Origin: JACDCA01 sp963810305
Lineage (GTDB): Bacteria > Acidobacteriota > Vicinamibacteria > Vicinamibacterales > 2-12-FULL-66-21
Assembly (NCBI GenBank): GCA_963810305.1
Contig: CAWEMY010000011.1
Location: 617,762 to 681,761 of the forward strand
Direction: 5' to 3'
Length of the DNA stretch: 64,000 nucleotides
The notes under the pieces: model-generated
What the model saw: only the letters and a program-made list of their open reading frames with translations
The model's database searches: none
What the model was told of the DNA's origin: nothing
Part shown: positions 36,147-44,915 of the stretch, in pieces
Layout: each line of letters starts with the position of its first letter
Numbering within the stretch: position 1 is the stretch's first letter
Program-made: the position numbers and the translations under genes

Positions 36147-37425
36147 TTGGCAAAGACGCTCTACTTCGATTGTTTTTCGGGTGTGTCCGGTGACATGGTT
36201 GTCGGTGGCCTGCTCGACCTGGGGTTGCCGCTCGACGACCTGCGCGCCGCGCTCGGCACTCTGCCGGTTGAGCACGCCGTCTCTGCCAGGCGCGTCCTTC
36301 GTGCCGGCGTGTCGGCGACGAAATTCACCGTGACCAGTGGCCCGCACTCTGCGCACTCCCACGATCACCCCCTGCACTCTGCGCACCCTCACGATCACCC
36401 GCACTCTCGCACCCTCACGATCACACCCCGCACTCTCGCACCCTCACGATCACGCTTCGCCGCATCACTCGCTGAAAGAAATCGCGTCGTTCATCGAACG
36501 CTCCGCGTTGTCGTCAGAAGGCAAAGGGCGCGCGATCCATATGTTCGAACGCCTCGCTGACGCCGAGTCAGCGATCCATGGCACACCGCTCGAATCCGTC
36601 CATCTTCACGAGGTCGGCGCGCTCGACTCGATAGTCGACATCGTTGGCGCGGTATACGGCCTCGAAGTGCTGGCCGCGGACCGGGTGGTGTCGTCGCCGC
36701 TCAACGTCGGCAGTGGCACCGTCACGTGCGCTCACGGCGTGTTTCCGGTGCCCGCGCCGGCGACCGCGCGGCTGCTCGAAGGCGTGCCGGTCTACGCCGG
36801 AGAGGTCCGGATGGAGATGGTGACGCCAACCGGTGCGCTGCTGGTGACGGAGTACGCTGGTGCGTTTGGGCCGCTTCCTCCGTTGACGATCCGCGCCATC
36901 GGTTACGGCGCCGGCGATCGTGATCCGGAGAAGCATCCGAACGTGCTCCGGCTTATCGTGGGCGAGGACGGCGCTGCGGCGACCGAGCGCATCGTGGAGA
37001 TCGCGTGTGAAATCGACGACATGAATCCGCAGCTCTTCGGTCCCCTGATGGACCGCCTGCACGCCGCCGGAGCGCTGGACGTGTTTTATGCGCCGGTTCA
37101 GATGAAGAAGGGTCGGCCGGGGACGCTGGTGACGGTCCTGTCGACTCCGGCGCTGCGCGAAACACTCACCGGGATCCTGTTCACCGATACCACGACGATC
37201 GGTGTGCGGTATCAGGAAATGACCCGCGAACGCCTCGCAAGGGAAGTGCGCCAGATCGCGACTCCGCTCGGCATGATCCGCTTCAAGGTCGCGACGCGCA
37301 ACGGACGGACGGTCAATGCTGCTCCGGAGTTCGACGACGTTGCGCGGATCGCCGGCGAACGTGCGCTGCCTATCAAAGACGTCCAGGCGATCGCCGTAAA
37401 GGCCTGGCTGGATCAAAACGACTAA
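36147..37425 (+). CDS. larC: Nickel insertion protein LarC, split by frame changes in a His-rich repeat
   Basis: TTG 36147 opens LYFDCFSGVSGDMVVGGLLDLG, the LarC N-terminus. The rest of LarC (HLHEVGALDSIVDIVG, VTPTGALLVTEYA, CEIDDMNPQLFGPLMD, QMKKGRPGTLVTVL) is in another frame and ends at 37425. Between them lie four tandem units of about 27-30 nt encoding HSAHPHDH-type peptides. The first two read CAC TCT GCG CAC; the last two read CAC TCT CG CAC, each lacking one base. Together they shift the frame. LarC inserts nickel into the pincer cofactor of lactate racemase-type enzymes. No larB, larE or racemase gene is in the window. In Lactobacillus plantarum, larC1 and larC2 are joined by programmed frameshifting, so the split may be real rather than an error. 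Confidence 0.85.
36344..36462 (+). repeat. Four-copy His-rich tandem repeat inside larC
   Basis: Units begin near 36344, 36374, 36401 and 36430 and share CACTCT(G)CGCAC(T/C)C(C/T)CACGATCAC. The last two lack the G. They encode an exposed His-Asp-Pro-rich linker that would suit metal handling. Word choice (CGCACCC) resembles the linker repeat inside metG. Confidence 0.8.
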
Positions 37426-37457
37426 CGACTAACGACGTGACGACTATCGACTCTTTC

Positions 37458-39401
37458 ATGTCCCGCTTTTACATCACGACCGCAATCGACTATGTGAACA
37501 GTCGTCCGCATCTTGGTACTGCGTACGAAAAAATCGCCGCGGATGTCATCGCCCGCTACAAGCGTCTCTGTGGCATCGAGACCCGCTTCGTCATGGGCAA
37601 CGACGAGCACTCCCAGAACGTGTTCAGGAAAGCACGGGAAAACGGCGAAGACCCGCTCAGCTACTGCGATCGGATGGCCGAGGAGTTTCTCGAGGTCTGG
37701 CGTCACCTCGACATCTCGTTCGACGACTTCATCCGGACGACCGAGCCGCGGCACAAGGCAGGCGTGCAGGAGCTGGTCCGGCGGATGGCGGCAGCGGGGG
37801 ACATCTACGAAGGGTTCTACGAGGGCTGGTATTGCGTCTCCTGCGAGGCCTTCAAGCAGGAAAAGGATCTGATCGATGAACTTTGTCCGATCCACCGGAC
37901 GAAGCCTGACTGGATCCGTGAGAAGAATTATTTCTTCCGTCTGTCCAGATACACCCGGCCGCTGCTCGATCACTTCAACGGTCATCCGGAGTTCACGGTT
38001 CCCGACATCCGTCGCAATGAACTCCTCAGGCTGCTCGAAGGCGGTCTCGAAGATATTTCGGTCAGCCGTGCCGGGCAGGCGTGGGGTATCCCGATGCCCG
38101 ACGACCCGTCCAGCGTCATTTATGTCTGGGTCGACGCGTTGATCAATTACGCCACCGCCGTGGGGTTTGGCACTGATCCGGCGCTGTTCGACACGTGGTG
38201 GCCGGCGGACCTGCACGTGATCGGCAAGGACATCACCCGCTTTCACTGCGTGATCTGGCCGGCGATGTTGATGAGTGCGAACCTGCCCGTGCCCCGCCAG
38301 GTGTTCGGCCACGGGTTCCTGACGGTCAATGGTCAGAAGATGAGCAAGTCGCTCGGGACGATGATCGATCCGATCGAGGCGGCGAAAAAATTCGGGACCG
38401 ATCCCCTGCGTTTGTACCTGATGAAGGAGATCGCATTCGGAGGCGATGGCGACTTCACGTGGGAGCGGTTCGAAGACCGATACAACGTCGACCTTGCCAA
38501 CAACCTTGGAAATCTCGTCAGCCGGATCGCGACGATGGCGGAGAAGTATCGCGATGGACGCCTGGCCCCGGCTGGCCCGGCCGGCCGGCTGAAGGAGGTC
38601 GCGTCCGCGGCGGTTGCGGACTACCGCCGGGCGATGGACGCATTCGCGCTCGAAGAGGGCATCGCGGCGGCGTTCCGAATCGTCGACGCGTCCAACGAGT
38701 ACATCGCCGAGAAGGAACCGTGGGCGATCGCGCGCGATCCCGGGCGGCGCGACGAGCTGTCCCAGGTGCTGTTCGACGTCGCCGAAGCGGTGCGGATCGC
38801 GGCCGTGCTGCTGCTGCCCGTGATGCCGGCCTCGGCACCCGAAATCCTTCGCCGTGCGGGAGAGTCAAAGCCGGCGGAGCAAGTGACGCTCGACGATGCC
38901 GCATGGAGCGACGCCGAGCGAATCATCGCAAAGGGCCCGGCCATGTGGCCGCGCGCCGACACCGGTCAGAAATCGAGGAGCACATCAGTGGACGAGAACG
39001 CACCTATCGCACCTATCGCCCCCCTCGCACCCTCCGCACCCGTCGCACCCGTCGCACCCCTCGCACCCTCTGCGGAGAAGATCACCATTGACGACTTCAT
39101 GAAAGTGGAGCTGCGGACCGCGAAAGTCCTTGCCGCCGAGAAAGTTCCGAACTCGCGAAAACTGATCAAGCTCTCGGTCGACGTCGGAGCCGAGCAGCGG
39201 ACACTCGTGGCGGGGATCGCCGAGGCGTACGAACCGGAGCAGCTCGTCGGCCGCACGGTCGTGATCGTGTTCAACCTGAAGCCGGCCAAGTTGATGGGTA
39301 TCGAGTCCAACGGCATGGTGCTGGCGGCGAGTCCGGACGGAGGTAAACCAACGCTGGTGGGCTTCGAGGCAGACGTCCCCCCGGGTACGCGGGTCAGGTA
39401 A
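37458..39401 (+). CDS. metG: Methionyl-tRNA synthetase with C-terminal tRNA-binding domain
   Basis: I choose ATG 37458 since it gives the family N-terminus SRFYITTAIDYVNSRPHLGT (the HIGH-equivalent is HLGT); an in-frame GTG at 37437 is the alternative. The KMSKS loop is present (NGQKMSKSLGT), and YVWVDALINY belongs to the catalytic core. A Cys knuckle is visible in CVSCEAFKQEKDLIDELCP. A linker of API/APL/VAP repeats (about residues 515-540) leads to the EMAP-type tRNA-binding domain (IDDFMKVELRTAKVLAAEKV, then VVIVFNLKPAKLMGIESNGM). Total 647 residues. The enzyme charges tRNA-Met in the cytoplasm. Confidence 0.96.
   Translation: MSRFYITTAIDYVNSRPHLGTAYEKIAADVIARYKRLCGIETRFVMGNDEHSQNVFRKARENGEDPLSYCDRMAEEFLEVWRHLDISFDDFIRTTEPRHKAGVQELVRRMAAAGDIYEGFYEGWYCVSCEAFKQEKDLIDELCPIHRTKPDWIREKNYFFRLSRYTRPLLDHFNGHPEFTVPDIRRNELLRLLEGGLEDISVSRAGQAWGIPMPDDPSSVIYVWVDALINYATAVGFGTDPALFDTWWPADLHVIGKDITRFHCVIWPAMLMSANLPVPRQVFGHGFLTVNGQKMSKSLGTMIDPIEAAKKFGTDPLRLYLMKEIAFGGDGDFTWERFEDRYNVDLANNLGNLVSRIATMAEKYRDGRLAPAGPAGRLKEVASAAVADYRRAMDAFALEEGIAAAFRIVDASNEYIAEKEPWAIARDPGRRDELSQVLFDVAEAVRIAAVLLLPVMPASAPEILRRAGESKPAEQVTLDDAAWSDAERIIAKGPAMWPRADTGQKSRSTSVDENAPIAPIAPLAPSAPVAPVAPLAPSAEKITIDDFMKVELRTAKVLAAEKVPNSRKLIKLSVDVGAEQRTLVAGIAEAYEPEQLVGRTVVIVFNLKPAKLMGIESNGMVLAASPDGGKPTLVGFEADVPPGTRVR
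39001..39075 (+). repeat. CGCACCC-type microrepeat encoding the metG linker
   Basis: About ten imperfect copies of a CGCACC(C)- word with spacing of 6-9 nt encode Ala-Pro-Ile/Leu/Val repeats between the anticodon-binding part and the tRNA-binding domain. Confidence 0.75.
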
Positions 39402-39402
39402 T

Positions 39403-40170
39403 GTGATCGATTCTCACTGTCATCTCGCCGGTGAGGAGTTTGCCAACGACCTCTCCGACGTGGTCGCCCGCGCGCAAGCGGCCGGCATCGAAACGGCGCT
39501 GTGCATCCTGGAAGCTGAGGACTCAGCCGAGGTGTCGCGGGCGGCTGTGATTCGAGCGGCGTGGCCGGGGACCCGGTTCGCAACGGGTATCCACCCCCAC
39601 CATGCCGGGTCGTTTGCCGGGCAGACGGAGCGGGCCGTGGACACGTTGCGTGAGTCGCTCGATAAATGCACCGCCTCTGCGGTTGGAGAGATCGGCCTCG
39701 ATTACCACTACGACTTTGCACCACGCGATGTGCAGCGGGAGATCTTCCGCGCCCAGATCGATCTCGCCTCCGAGCGCGGTCTGCCGGTCATCATCCACAC
39801 TCGTGAAGCGACGGCCGACACGTTTCGCGTGCTCGAAGAGACGGGGTGCCGCCGCGGCGTATTCCATTGCTTTACAGGAGACCTGGCGATGGCGCAGCAG
39901 GCGCTCGATCTGGGTTTCTATCTGTCATTTGCTGGCATCGTGACATTTCCCAAGGCGCAAGAGCTTCGCAACGTCGCGCGCGAAACCCCGATCGACAGGA
40001 TGCTCAGCGAAACGGATGCACCCTACCTGGCGCCGGTTCCGTTCCGCGGCAAACGGAACGAGCCGGCCCATGTGGCGCGCGTTGTCGAGGCCCTTGCGGA
40101 TCTGCACGGTCTGCCACGCGACGACATGGCGGCGCGGCTTCGCCGCAATTTCACCGATCTCTTCGGCTAA
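39403..40170 (+). CDS. tatD: TatD-family metal-dependent hydrolase
   Basis: GTG 39403 lies 1 nt after the metG stop. The 255-residue TIM-barrel protein has the metal motif MIDSHCHL at the N-terminus, then GIHPHHA, then GEIGLDYHYDFAP, then PVIIHTREA, then HCFTGD and SETDAPYLAP at the end. These are all the metal and phosphate sites of TatD deoxyribonucleases. The metG-tatD order is common in bacteria. Cytoplasmic nuclease with a role in DNA repair or RNA quality control. Confidence 0.93.
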   Translation: MIDSHCHLAGEEFANDLSDVVARAQAAGIETALCILEAEDSAEVSRAAVIRAAWPGTRFATGIHPHHAGSFAGQTERAVDTLRESLDKCTASAVGEIGLDYHYDFAPRDVQREIFRAQIDLASERGLPVIIHTREATADTFRVLEETGCRRGVFHCFTGDLAMAQQALDLGFYLSFAGIVTFPKAQELRNVARETPIDRMLSETDAPYLAPVPFRGKRNEPAHVARVVEALADLHGLPRDDMAARLRRNFTDLFG

Positions 40171-40255
40171 TTCGCCTGTCTGCAACGGCTTAGCGCGTTG
40201 ACACTGCGCGCGAAAGTCCAGTATTGTGGGCTGACCCGTTCACCATCCGATCCCT

Positions 40256-41260
40256 TTGAGCGACACAGCGCAAAAAGCAGCCGCCGGCGATCTCGCGCAG
40301 ATTTTCGAGCCCATCCGCGAAGACCTCGACGCCGTCGAGCGGGAGTTCCATCGCCACATTCAGTCGCGGGTCGCGCTGATCCCCGAGATGGGGCGCTACA
40401 TTCAGAAGAGCGGCGGGAAGCGCGTGCGCCCGGCGGTGCTGCTGATGGCGTCGCGGCTGAGCGGCTACACCGGCGATCGCGCCGTGCTCTACGCCTCGGT
40501 CGTCGAATTCATCCACACCGCGACACTCGTCCACGACGACATCATCGATGGCGCCGACCTGCGGCGCGGACGCCTGGCCGTGCATTCGCGATGGGGCAAC
40601 GACATCACGGTCCTCCTCGGCGATTACCTCTACATCAAATCGATGGCGATGGCGCTGACCTACGACTCGCTGGAGGTGATCCGCGAGCTGTGCGACGTAA
40701 CGCTGCGCATGATCGAAGGGGAACTCTACCAGCTCACCAAGGCGGGGGACGTCGACATCACCGAGGAGGAGCACTTCGACATCATCCGCCGCAAGACGGC
40801 ATTCCTTTTCGGCGGCTGCGCGCAGATCGGCGGGATGCTTGGCGACGTCTCGCCCGAAGAGGAGAGTGCCTTACGCGAGTACGGCTTCAACCTCGGGATT
40901 GCCTTTCAGCTCGTCGACGATCTCCTCGACTACACCGCGGACCAGGTGGCGCTCGGCAAGCCGATTGGCGCGGACCTTCGCGAAGGCAAGGTGACGCTGC
41001 CCGTGATCCTGCTGTTGCAGCGCGGCGGGGAAGACGCCGGCCGGTTGATCCGCTCGGTCGTGGCGGAACGAAGTGTCAGCCCGGAACAGTGGCGGGAGAT
41101 TCTCAGGCTCCTGCACGAACACCGTGTGGCGCAGCTCGCCTACGATCGCGCCGTGGAGTATGCCGAACGCGCCAAGGCGTGCCTCTCGGCATTCCCGCCC
41201 AGCCCGGAGAAGGAAGCCCTCGCGGCGCTGCCGGACTACGTGCTCTCCCGCGACCGGTAG
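40256..41260 (+). CDS. ispB: Polyprenyl diphosphate synthase (IspB-like)
   Basis: TTG 40256 is the only good start. The 334-residue protein has both Asp-rich motifs of trans-prenyltransferases: VHDDIIDGADLRRG (first DDxxD) and FQLVDDLLDYTAD (second). It also has GKRVRPAVLLM and the QLTKAGD region. It adds isopentenyl units to farnesyl or geranylgeranyl diphosphate to make a long polyprenyl chain for menaquinone or ubiquinone. Chain length is not evident; ispB is used as the generic long-chain symbol. It is followed 1 nt later by ligA. Confidence 0.85.
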   Translation: MSDTAQKAAAGDLAQIFEPIREDLDAVEREFHRHIQSRVALIPEMGRYIQKSGGKRVRPAVLLMASRLSGYTGDRAVLYASVVEFIHTATLVHDDIIDGADLRRGRLAVHSRWGNDITVLLGDYLYIKSMAMALTYDSLEVIRELCDVTLRMIEGELYQLTKAGDVDITEEEHFDIIRRKTAFLFGGCAQIGGMLGDVSPEEESALREYGFNLGIAFQLVDDLLDYTADQVALGKPIGADLREGKVTLPVILLLQRGGEDAGRLIRSVVAERSVSPEQWREILRLLHEHRVAQLAYDRAVEYAERAKACLSAFPPSPEKEALAALPDYVLSRDR

Positions 41261-41261
41261 G

Positions 41262-43352
41262 GTGGACCCCCTTTCAAGAATCCAGCAGCTCCGGCAGGAG
41301 ATCCGTCACCACGAGGAGTGTTACTACATCCTCCACGCCCCGGAGATCTCCGACGAAGAGTTCGACCGGCTGCTGCACGAGCTCGAGCGTCTCGAAGCCG
41401 AACATCCCGACCTCGTCACCGCCGACTCGCCGACACAGCGCGTTGCCGGACGCCCGACTGACAGCTTCCCGACGGTTGCGCACCTGGCGCCGATGCTGAG
41501 CCTCGACAATGCGTACAACGAAGTGGAGCTGCGCGCCTTCGACGAGCGCGTACGGAAAGTCGCGGGTCTCGGCGACTCTCAGGTTCGCTACGTCGCGGAA
41601 CTGAAGATCGACGGCTTGAGCATCGCGCTGACCTACGAGGACGGCCGACTGGTGCGCGGCGCAACCCGCGGCGATGGCGTCCGCGGTGAAGACGTTACCC
41701 CCAACGTCCGGACGATCCGCGCGATTCCTCTTTCGCTCAGGGGTGGACCGCCAGGCCGCGTCGAGGTGCGCGGCGAAGTGTACCTCCCGCGTTCGTCGTT
41801 CGACCGGGTGAACAAGGAACGCGAGGCGAGCGGCGAACCGCTCTTCCAGAATCCGCGCAATGCCGCCGCCGGGGCGATGCGAAACCTCGATCCGTCGCTG
41901 GTCTCACGACGGGGGCTGTCGGCATTCGTGTATCAGTTGGTAGCGGACGGGCCGGCTGCCCTCGACGAAGCTCGGGCCGGTGAAGCCGGCCCCTACGTGA
42001 GGGTCAGCGAATCGCACTCGGCAATGCTGAAGGCCCTCGCTGAGTGGGGACTCCCGGTCGAACCGCACCATCGGTCGTGCACCGGGATCGACGAGGTCAT
42101 TGCGTATTGCAGCGAGTGGGCAGACGGGCGCCGCGAGATGCAATTCGATACCGACGGCGTCGTGATCAAGGTGGACGAGCTCCCGCTGCGGGGTCGGCTG
42201 GGGACTACCGCCAAGTTTCCGCGTTGGGCCACGGCGTTCAAGTTCCCGGCGCAGCAGGTGCACACCCGGCTCCTCCGCATCGCGGTGAATGTGGGGCGCA
42301 CCGGCGCGAACACTCCCTATGCCGTTCTCGAACCGGTATTCGTCTCCGGGTCGACGGTCTCGATGGCGACGCTCCACAATGCCGAAGACATCGCGCGCAA
42401 AGACATCCGCGAGGGGGATACGGTGGTCATCGAAAAGGCGGGCGACGTCATCCCTCGCGTCGTCGCTCCGGTGATCTCGCTGCGGCCGGCGGATTCGCGT
42501 CCGTGGGTCATGCCGACCGCGTGCGCGGACTGCGGCAGCGCGCTCCATCGCGACGATGACGAAGTCGTCTGGCGATGCGACAACTCGTCGTGTCCGGCGC
42601 GGCTCCGCCGGGGCCTCGAACACTTCGCCTCGAGGAGCGCCATGAACATCGAGGGGCTGGGTGAATCCCTCGTCGACCAGTTGATCGAGCGAGGCCTGGT
42701 CCGCGATTTCGGGGATCTCTACCATCTCGAGGCCGGGCAGCTGGAGAACCTGGTGGTCATGCCTCGCGCGCCGCGATCGGAACGCGCGGTCCCGCGAAAG
42801 CTCGGGAAGGTGGGCCGCAACGTGATCGAAGAGCTCGAGCGGAGCAAGGGGAACGATGCCTCACGGCTGCTGTACGGTCTCGGCATCCGGCACGTCGGCG
42901 AGAAAGCCGCGTCCACATTGACGCGACACTTCCGGACGATTCCCGCGATCTTCGATGCCTCGGTCGAATCGCTCCAGACGATCCCGGAGATCGGTCCGAC
43001 GGTTGCCGCCGCGGTTCGCGCGTTTGCCGACGAGCCGCACAACCGGGCGCTGGTCGACAAGCTGGCCGCCAGCGGGGTCAATATGAGTTCCCTTCAGCCG
43101 GCTCCGGGCACGGCAGGGCCGGGGCCGTTGTCGGGCAAGACGTTCGTCCTCACTGGAACGCTCGCCACCATGAGCCGTGAGGAAGCCACCGCGGCAATCG
43201 AGCGGCTCGGCGGCAAAGTGTCGGGCTCGGTCAGCCGAAAGACCTCGTATCTGGTCGCCGGCGACGAGGCCGGCAGCAAGCTGCAGAAGGCGGAGCAGCT
43301 GGGCGTGCCGATACTGAGCGAAGAGGAATTCAGGCGACTTATAATTGTTTGA
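41262..43352 (+). CDS. ligA: NAD-dependent DNA ligase
   Basis: GTG 41262 follows the synthase stop; 696 residues. The N-terminal Ia domain has YYILHAPEISDEEFDRLL. The adenylation site KxDG is in ELKIDGLSIALTYEDG. The OB domain, a four-Cys zinc finger (CADCGSAL and CDNSSCPARL), the HhH region, and a C-terminal BRCT domain (SGKTFVLTGTLATMSREEA) are all in order. Between about 227 and 247 (AALDEARAGEAGPYV) there is an insert relative to the family. It is encoded by a palindromic repeat at 41974-41992. The enzyme seals nicks in DNA replication. Confidence 0.96.
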   Translation: MDPLSRIQQLRQEIRHHEECYYILHAPEISDEEFDRLLHELERLEAEHPDLVTADSPTQRVAGRPTDSFPTVAHLAPMLSLDNAYNEVELRAFDERVRKVAGLGDSQVRYVAELKIDGLSIALTYEDGRLVRGATRGDGVRGEDVTPNVRTIRAIPLSLRGGPPGRVEVRGEVYLPRSSFDRVNKEREASGEPLFQNPRNAAAGAMRNLDPSLVSRRGLSAFVYQLVADGPAALDEARAGEAGPYVRVSESHSAMLKALAEWGLPVEPHHRSCTGIDEVIAYCSEWADGRREMQFDTDGVVIKVDELPLRGRLGTTAKFPRWATAFKFPAQQVHTRLLRIAVNVGRTGANTPYAVLEPVFVSGSTVSMATLHNAEDIARKDIREGDTVVIEKAGDVIPRVVAPVISLRPADSRPWVMPTACADCGSALHRDDDEVVWRCDNSSCPARLRRGLEHFASRSAMNIEGLGESLVDQLIERGLVRDFGDLYHLEAGQLENLVVMPRAPRSERAVPRKLGKVGRNVIEELERSKGNDASRLLYGLGIRHVGEKAASTLTRHFRTIPAIFDASVESLQTIPEIGPTVAAAVRAFADEPHNRALVDKLAASGVNMSSLQPAPGTAGPGPLSGKTFVLTGTLATMSREEATAAIERLGGKVSGSVSRKTSYLVAGDEAGSKLQKAEQLGVPILSEEEFRRLIIV
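41974..41992. repeat. GGGCCGGTGAAGCCGGCCC palindrome in frame inside ligA
   Basis: A 19-nt imperfect palindrome of the family found in the epimerase gene (20681) and rnpB (46584). It adds RAGEAGP in a surface loop of LigA with the reading frame kept. Confidence 0.8.
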
Positions 43353-43433
43353 TGTCGGAATGCGGAGGATGCGGAATGCGGAATGCGGGATGCGATCGGA
43401 TCAGGGATTAGCGATTAGGGATCAGCGATTCAT
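43353..43433. repeat. Microrepeat spacer between ligA and the DegP-like gene
   Basis: Imperfect ATGCGGA units followed by GGATTAGCGATTAGG-type units fill the spacer and reach the start codon. No gene or clear hairpin. Confidence 0.65.
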
Positions 43434-44912
43434 ATGCGCCGTTTCACGGTTCTGACCGTCGGATTGACCGCCGCCGTGGCTTTTCTGGTTGGCCTGTTGC
43501 TGGCCGGGCAGTTCAGTACGCCTGTTGTCACCACGGCGCCGAAGCCCGCGCCGCGGCCGGCCAGTGCACCGGCACCGGTCGGCCTCGGATATGGGGCCGC
43601 GAACTTTGCCGACGTTGCGGAGCGGGTGAACGCCGCGGTGGTCAACATCGACGCGACCAGCAAGGGATCCGCGCTCCGGGGCGGCCAGAAGTTCTTCCGC
43701 CCCAACTCCGATCCTCGCAACTTTGATACTCCCGGTGGCTCCGGCAGCGGTTTCTTCATCGATCGTGACGGCTACATTCTTACCAACCATCACGTCATCC
43801 GATCGGCTGAACGCATCACGGTCACGCTCGCCGATGGCCGATCGTTTCGTGCCGAGGTGGTGGGCACCGATCCGGCTATCGACGTCGCGCTGTTGCGCAT
43901 TCCCGGGGGGCACAACCTTCCTGCCGTGGCGCTCGGCAACTCCGACGAACTGAGGGTCGGCGAATGGGTGTGCGCCATCGGCAACCCGCTCGGCTACGTC
44001 CACTCAGTCACCGTAGGGGTCGTCAGTTTCATCGGCCGCAAACTGTGGGACGCGAGCCTGGACGACTATATCCAGACCGACGCGGCCATCAACTTCGGCA
44101 ACAGCGGCGGCCCGCTGATCAACACGCGCGGCGAAGTCATCGGCATCAACGCCGCAGTCAGTTCGCGAACCGACAGCATCGGATTCGCCATCCCGATCAA
44201 CCAGGCGGTGTCGATCCTGCCACAGCTCAAGGCGAGTGGACGGGTGTCGCGCGGATACATGGGTGTGATGCTCACGGATGTGACGCCGCCGCTGCAGCGC
44301 GCGCTCGGACTCCAGGTCGCACGCGGCGCGCTCGTCCAGGACATCACTGTCGATTCTCCCGCCCAGCGCTCCGGCATCCGGGTCTACGACGTCATCGTCG
44401 AGGTCGAAGGACGCGACATCGCCAGCAACGATGATCTCATTCGGGACATCTCCGCGCGCCAGCCTGGTTCGATTGCCCGGGTGCAGCTCGTGCGCGATGG
44501 GCGCCGCCTCACGCTGCCGATCCGGCTCACAGAGCGCCCGCGCGAGGCAGAGACTGCGGACGACAGGACGGAGCCTTTTCCCGGCGCACGTGGGGCTCCG
44601 CGGCCGGCGCAGTCCCTCGAGCCGCCGCTCGGCATAACCGTCCGTGAACTGGATCGCAGCATGGTCGGGCGGCTGCAGGTGCCCGCGAACATCGAGGGCG
44701 TCCTCGTCGCCCGCGTCGACCCCACCGGCGCGGCATTCTCTGCCCAGGTCCGCCGCGGTTTCATCATCCTCGAGATCAACCGCCAGACCGTGCGGACCGT
44801 TGGCGACTATCAGCGGATCGTGAACGCCGCCAGACCCGGGGACGTGCTGGCAATGCTCTATTACGATCCGACCGTCGGGCAACGCGCCGTGTTGACCGTG
44901 ACGGTGGAATAA
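43434..44912 (+). CDS. DegP/HtrA-like periplasmic serine protease with two PDZ domains
   Basis: The 492-residue protein has an N-terminal membrane or signal helix (about 5-25). The trypsin-like domain has its catalytic triad visible: His120 (ILTNHHV), Asp150 (AIDVALLR) and Ser224 (FGNSGGPL). Two PDZ domains follow (about 260-350 with SRGYMGVMLTDVTPP, and 395-490 with LGITVREL). The family degrades or refolds misfolded proteins in the periplasm. A Pro/Ala linker joins signal and protease. The next gene, an NtrC-type regulator, is only 3 nt away, suggesting a stress-response operon. Confidence 0.92.
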   Translation: MRRFTVLTVGLTAAVAFLVGLLLAGQFSTPVVTTAPKPAPRPASAPAPVGLGYGAANFADVAERVNAAVVNIDATSKGSALRGGQKFFRPNSDPRNFDTPGGSGSGFFIDRDGYILTNHHVIRSAERITVTLADGRSFRAEVVGTDPAIDVALLRIPGGHNLPAVALGNSDELRVGEWVCAIGNPLGYVHSVTVGVVSFIGRKLWDASLDDYIQTDAAINFGNSGGPLINTRGEVIGINAAVSSRTDSIGFAIPINQAVSILPQLKASGRVSRGYMGVMLTDVTPPLQRALGLQVARGALVQDITVDSPAQRSGIRVYDVIVEVEGRDIASNDDLIRDISARQPGSIARVQLVRDGRRLTLPIRLTERPREAETADDRTEPFPGARGAPRPAQSLEPPLGITVRELDRSMVGRLQVPANIEGVLVARVDPTGAAFSAQVRRGFIILEINRQTVRTVGDYQRIVNAARPGDVLAMLYYDPTVGQRAVLTVTVE

Positions 44913-44915
44913 CGA

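Noticed and set aside
36344..36462. Tandem repeat considered as a small CRISPR array
   Set aside because: Units have no unique spacers and encode a His-rich linker inside larC.
39001..39075. Repeat tract considered as a frameshift or recombination site
   Set aside because: The reading frame of metG is open through it, and the repeat simply encodes an Ala-Pro linker.
41073..41261. Upstream extension of the ligA frame
   Set aside because: It overlaps the prenyltransferase gene and does not resemble ligase; GTG 41262 fits the family start.
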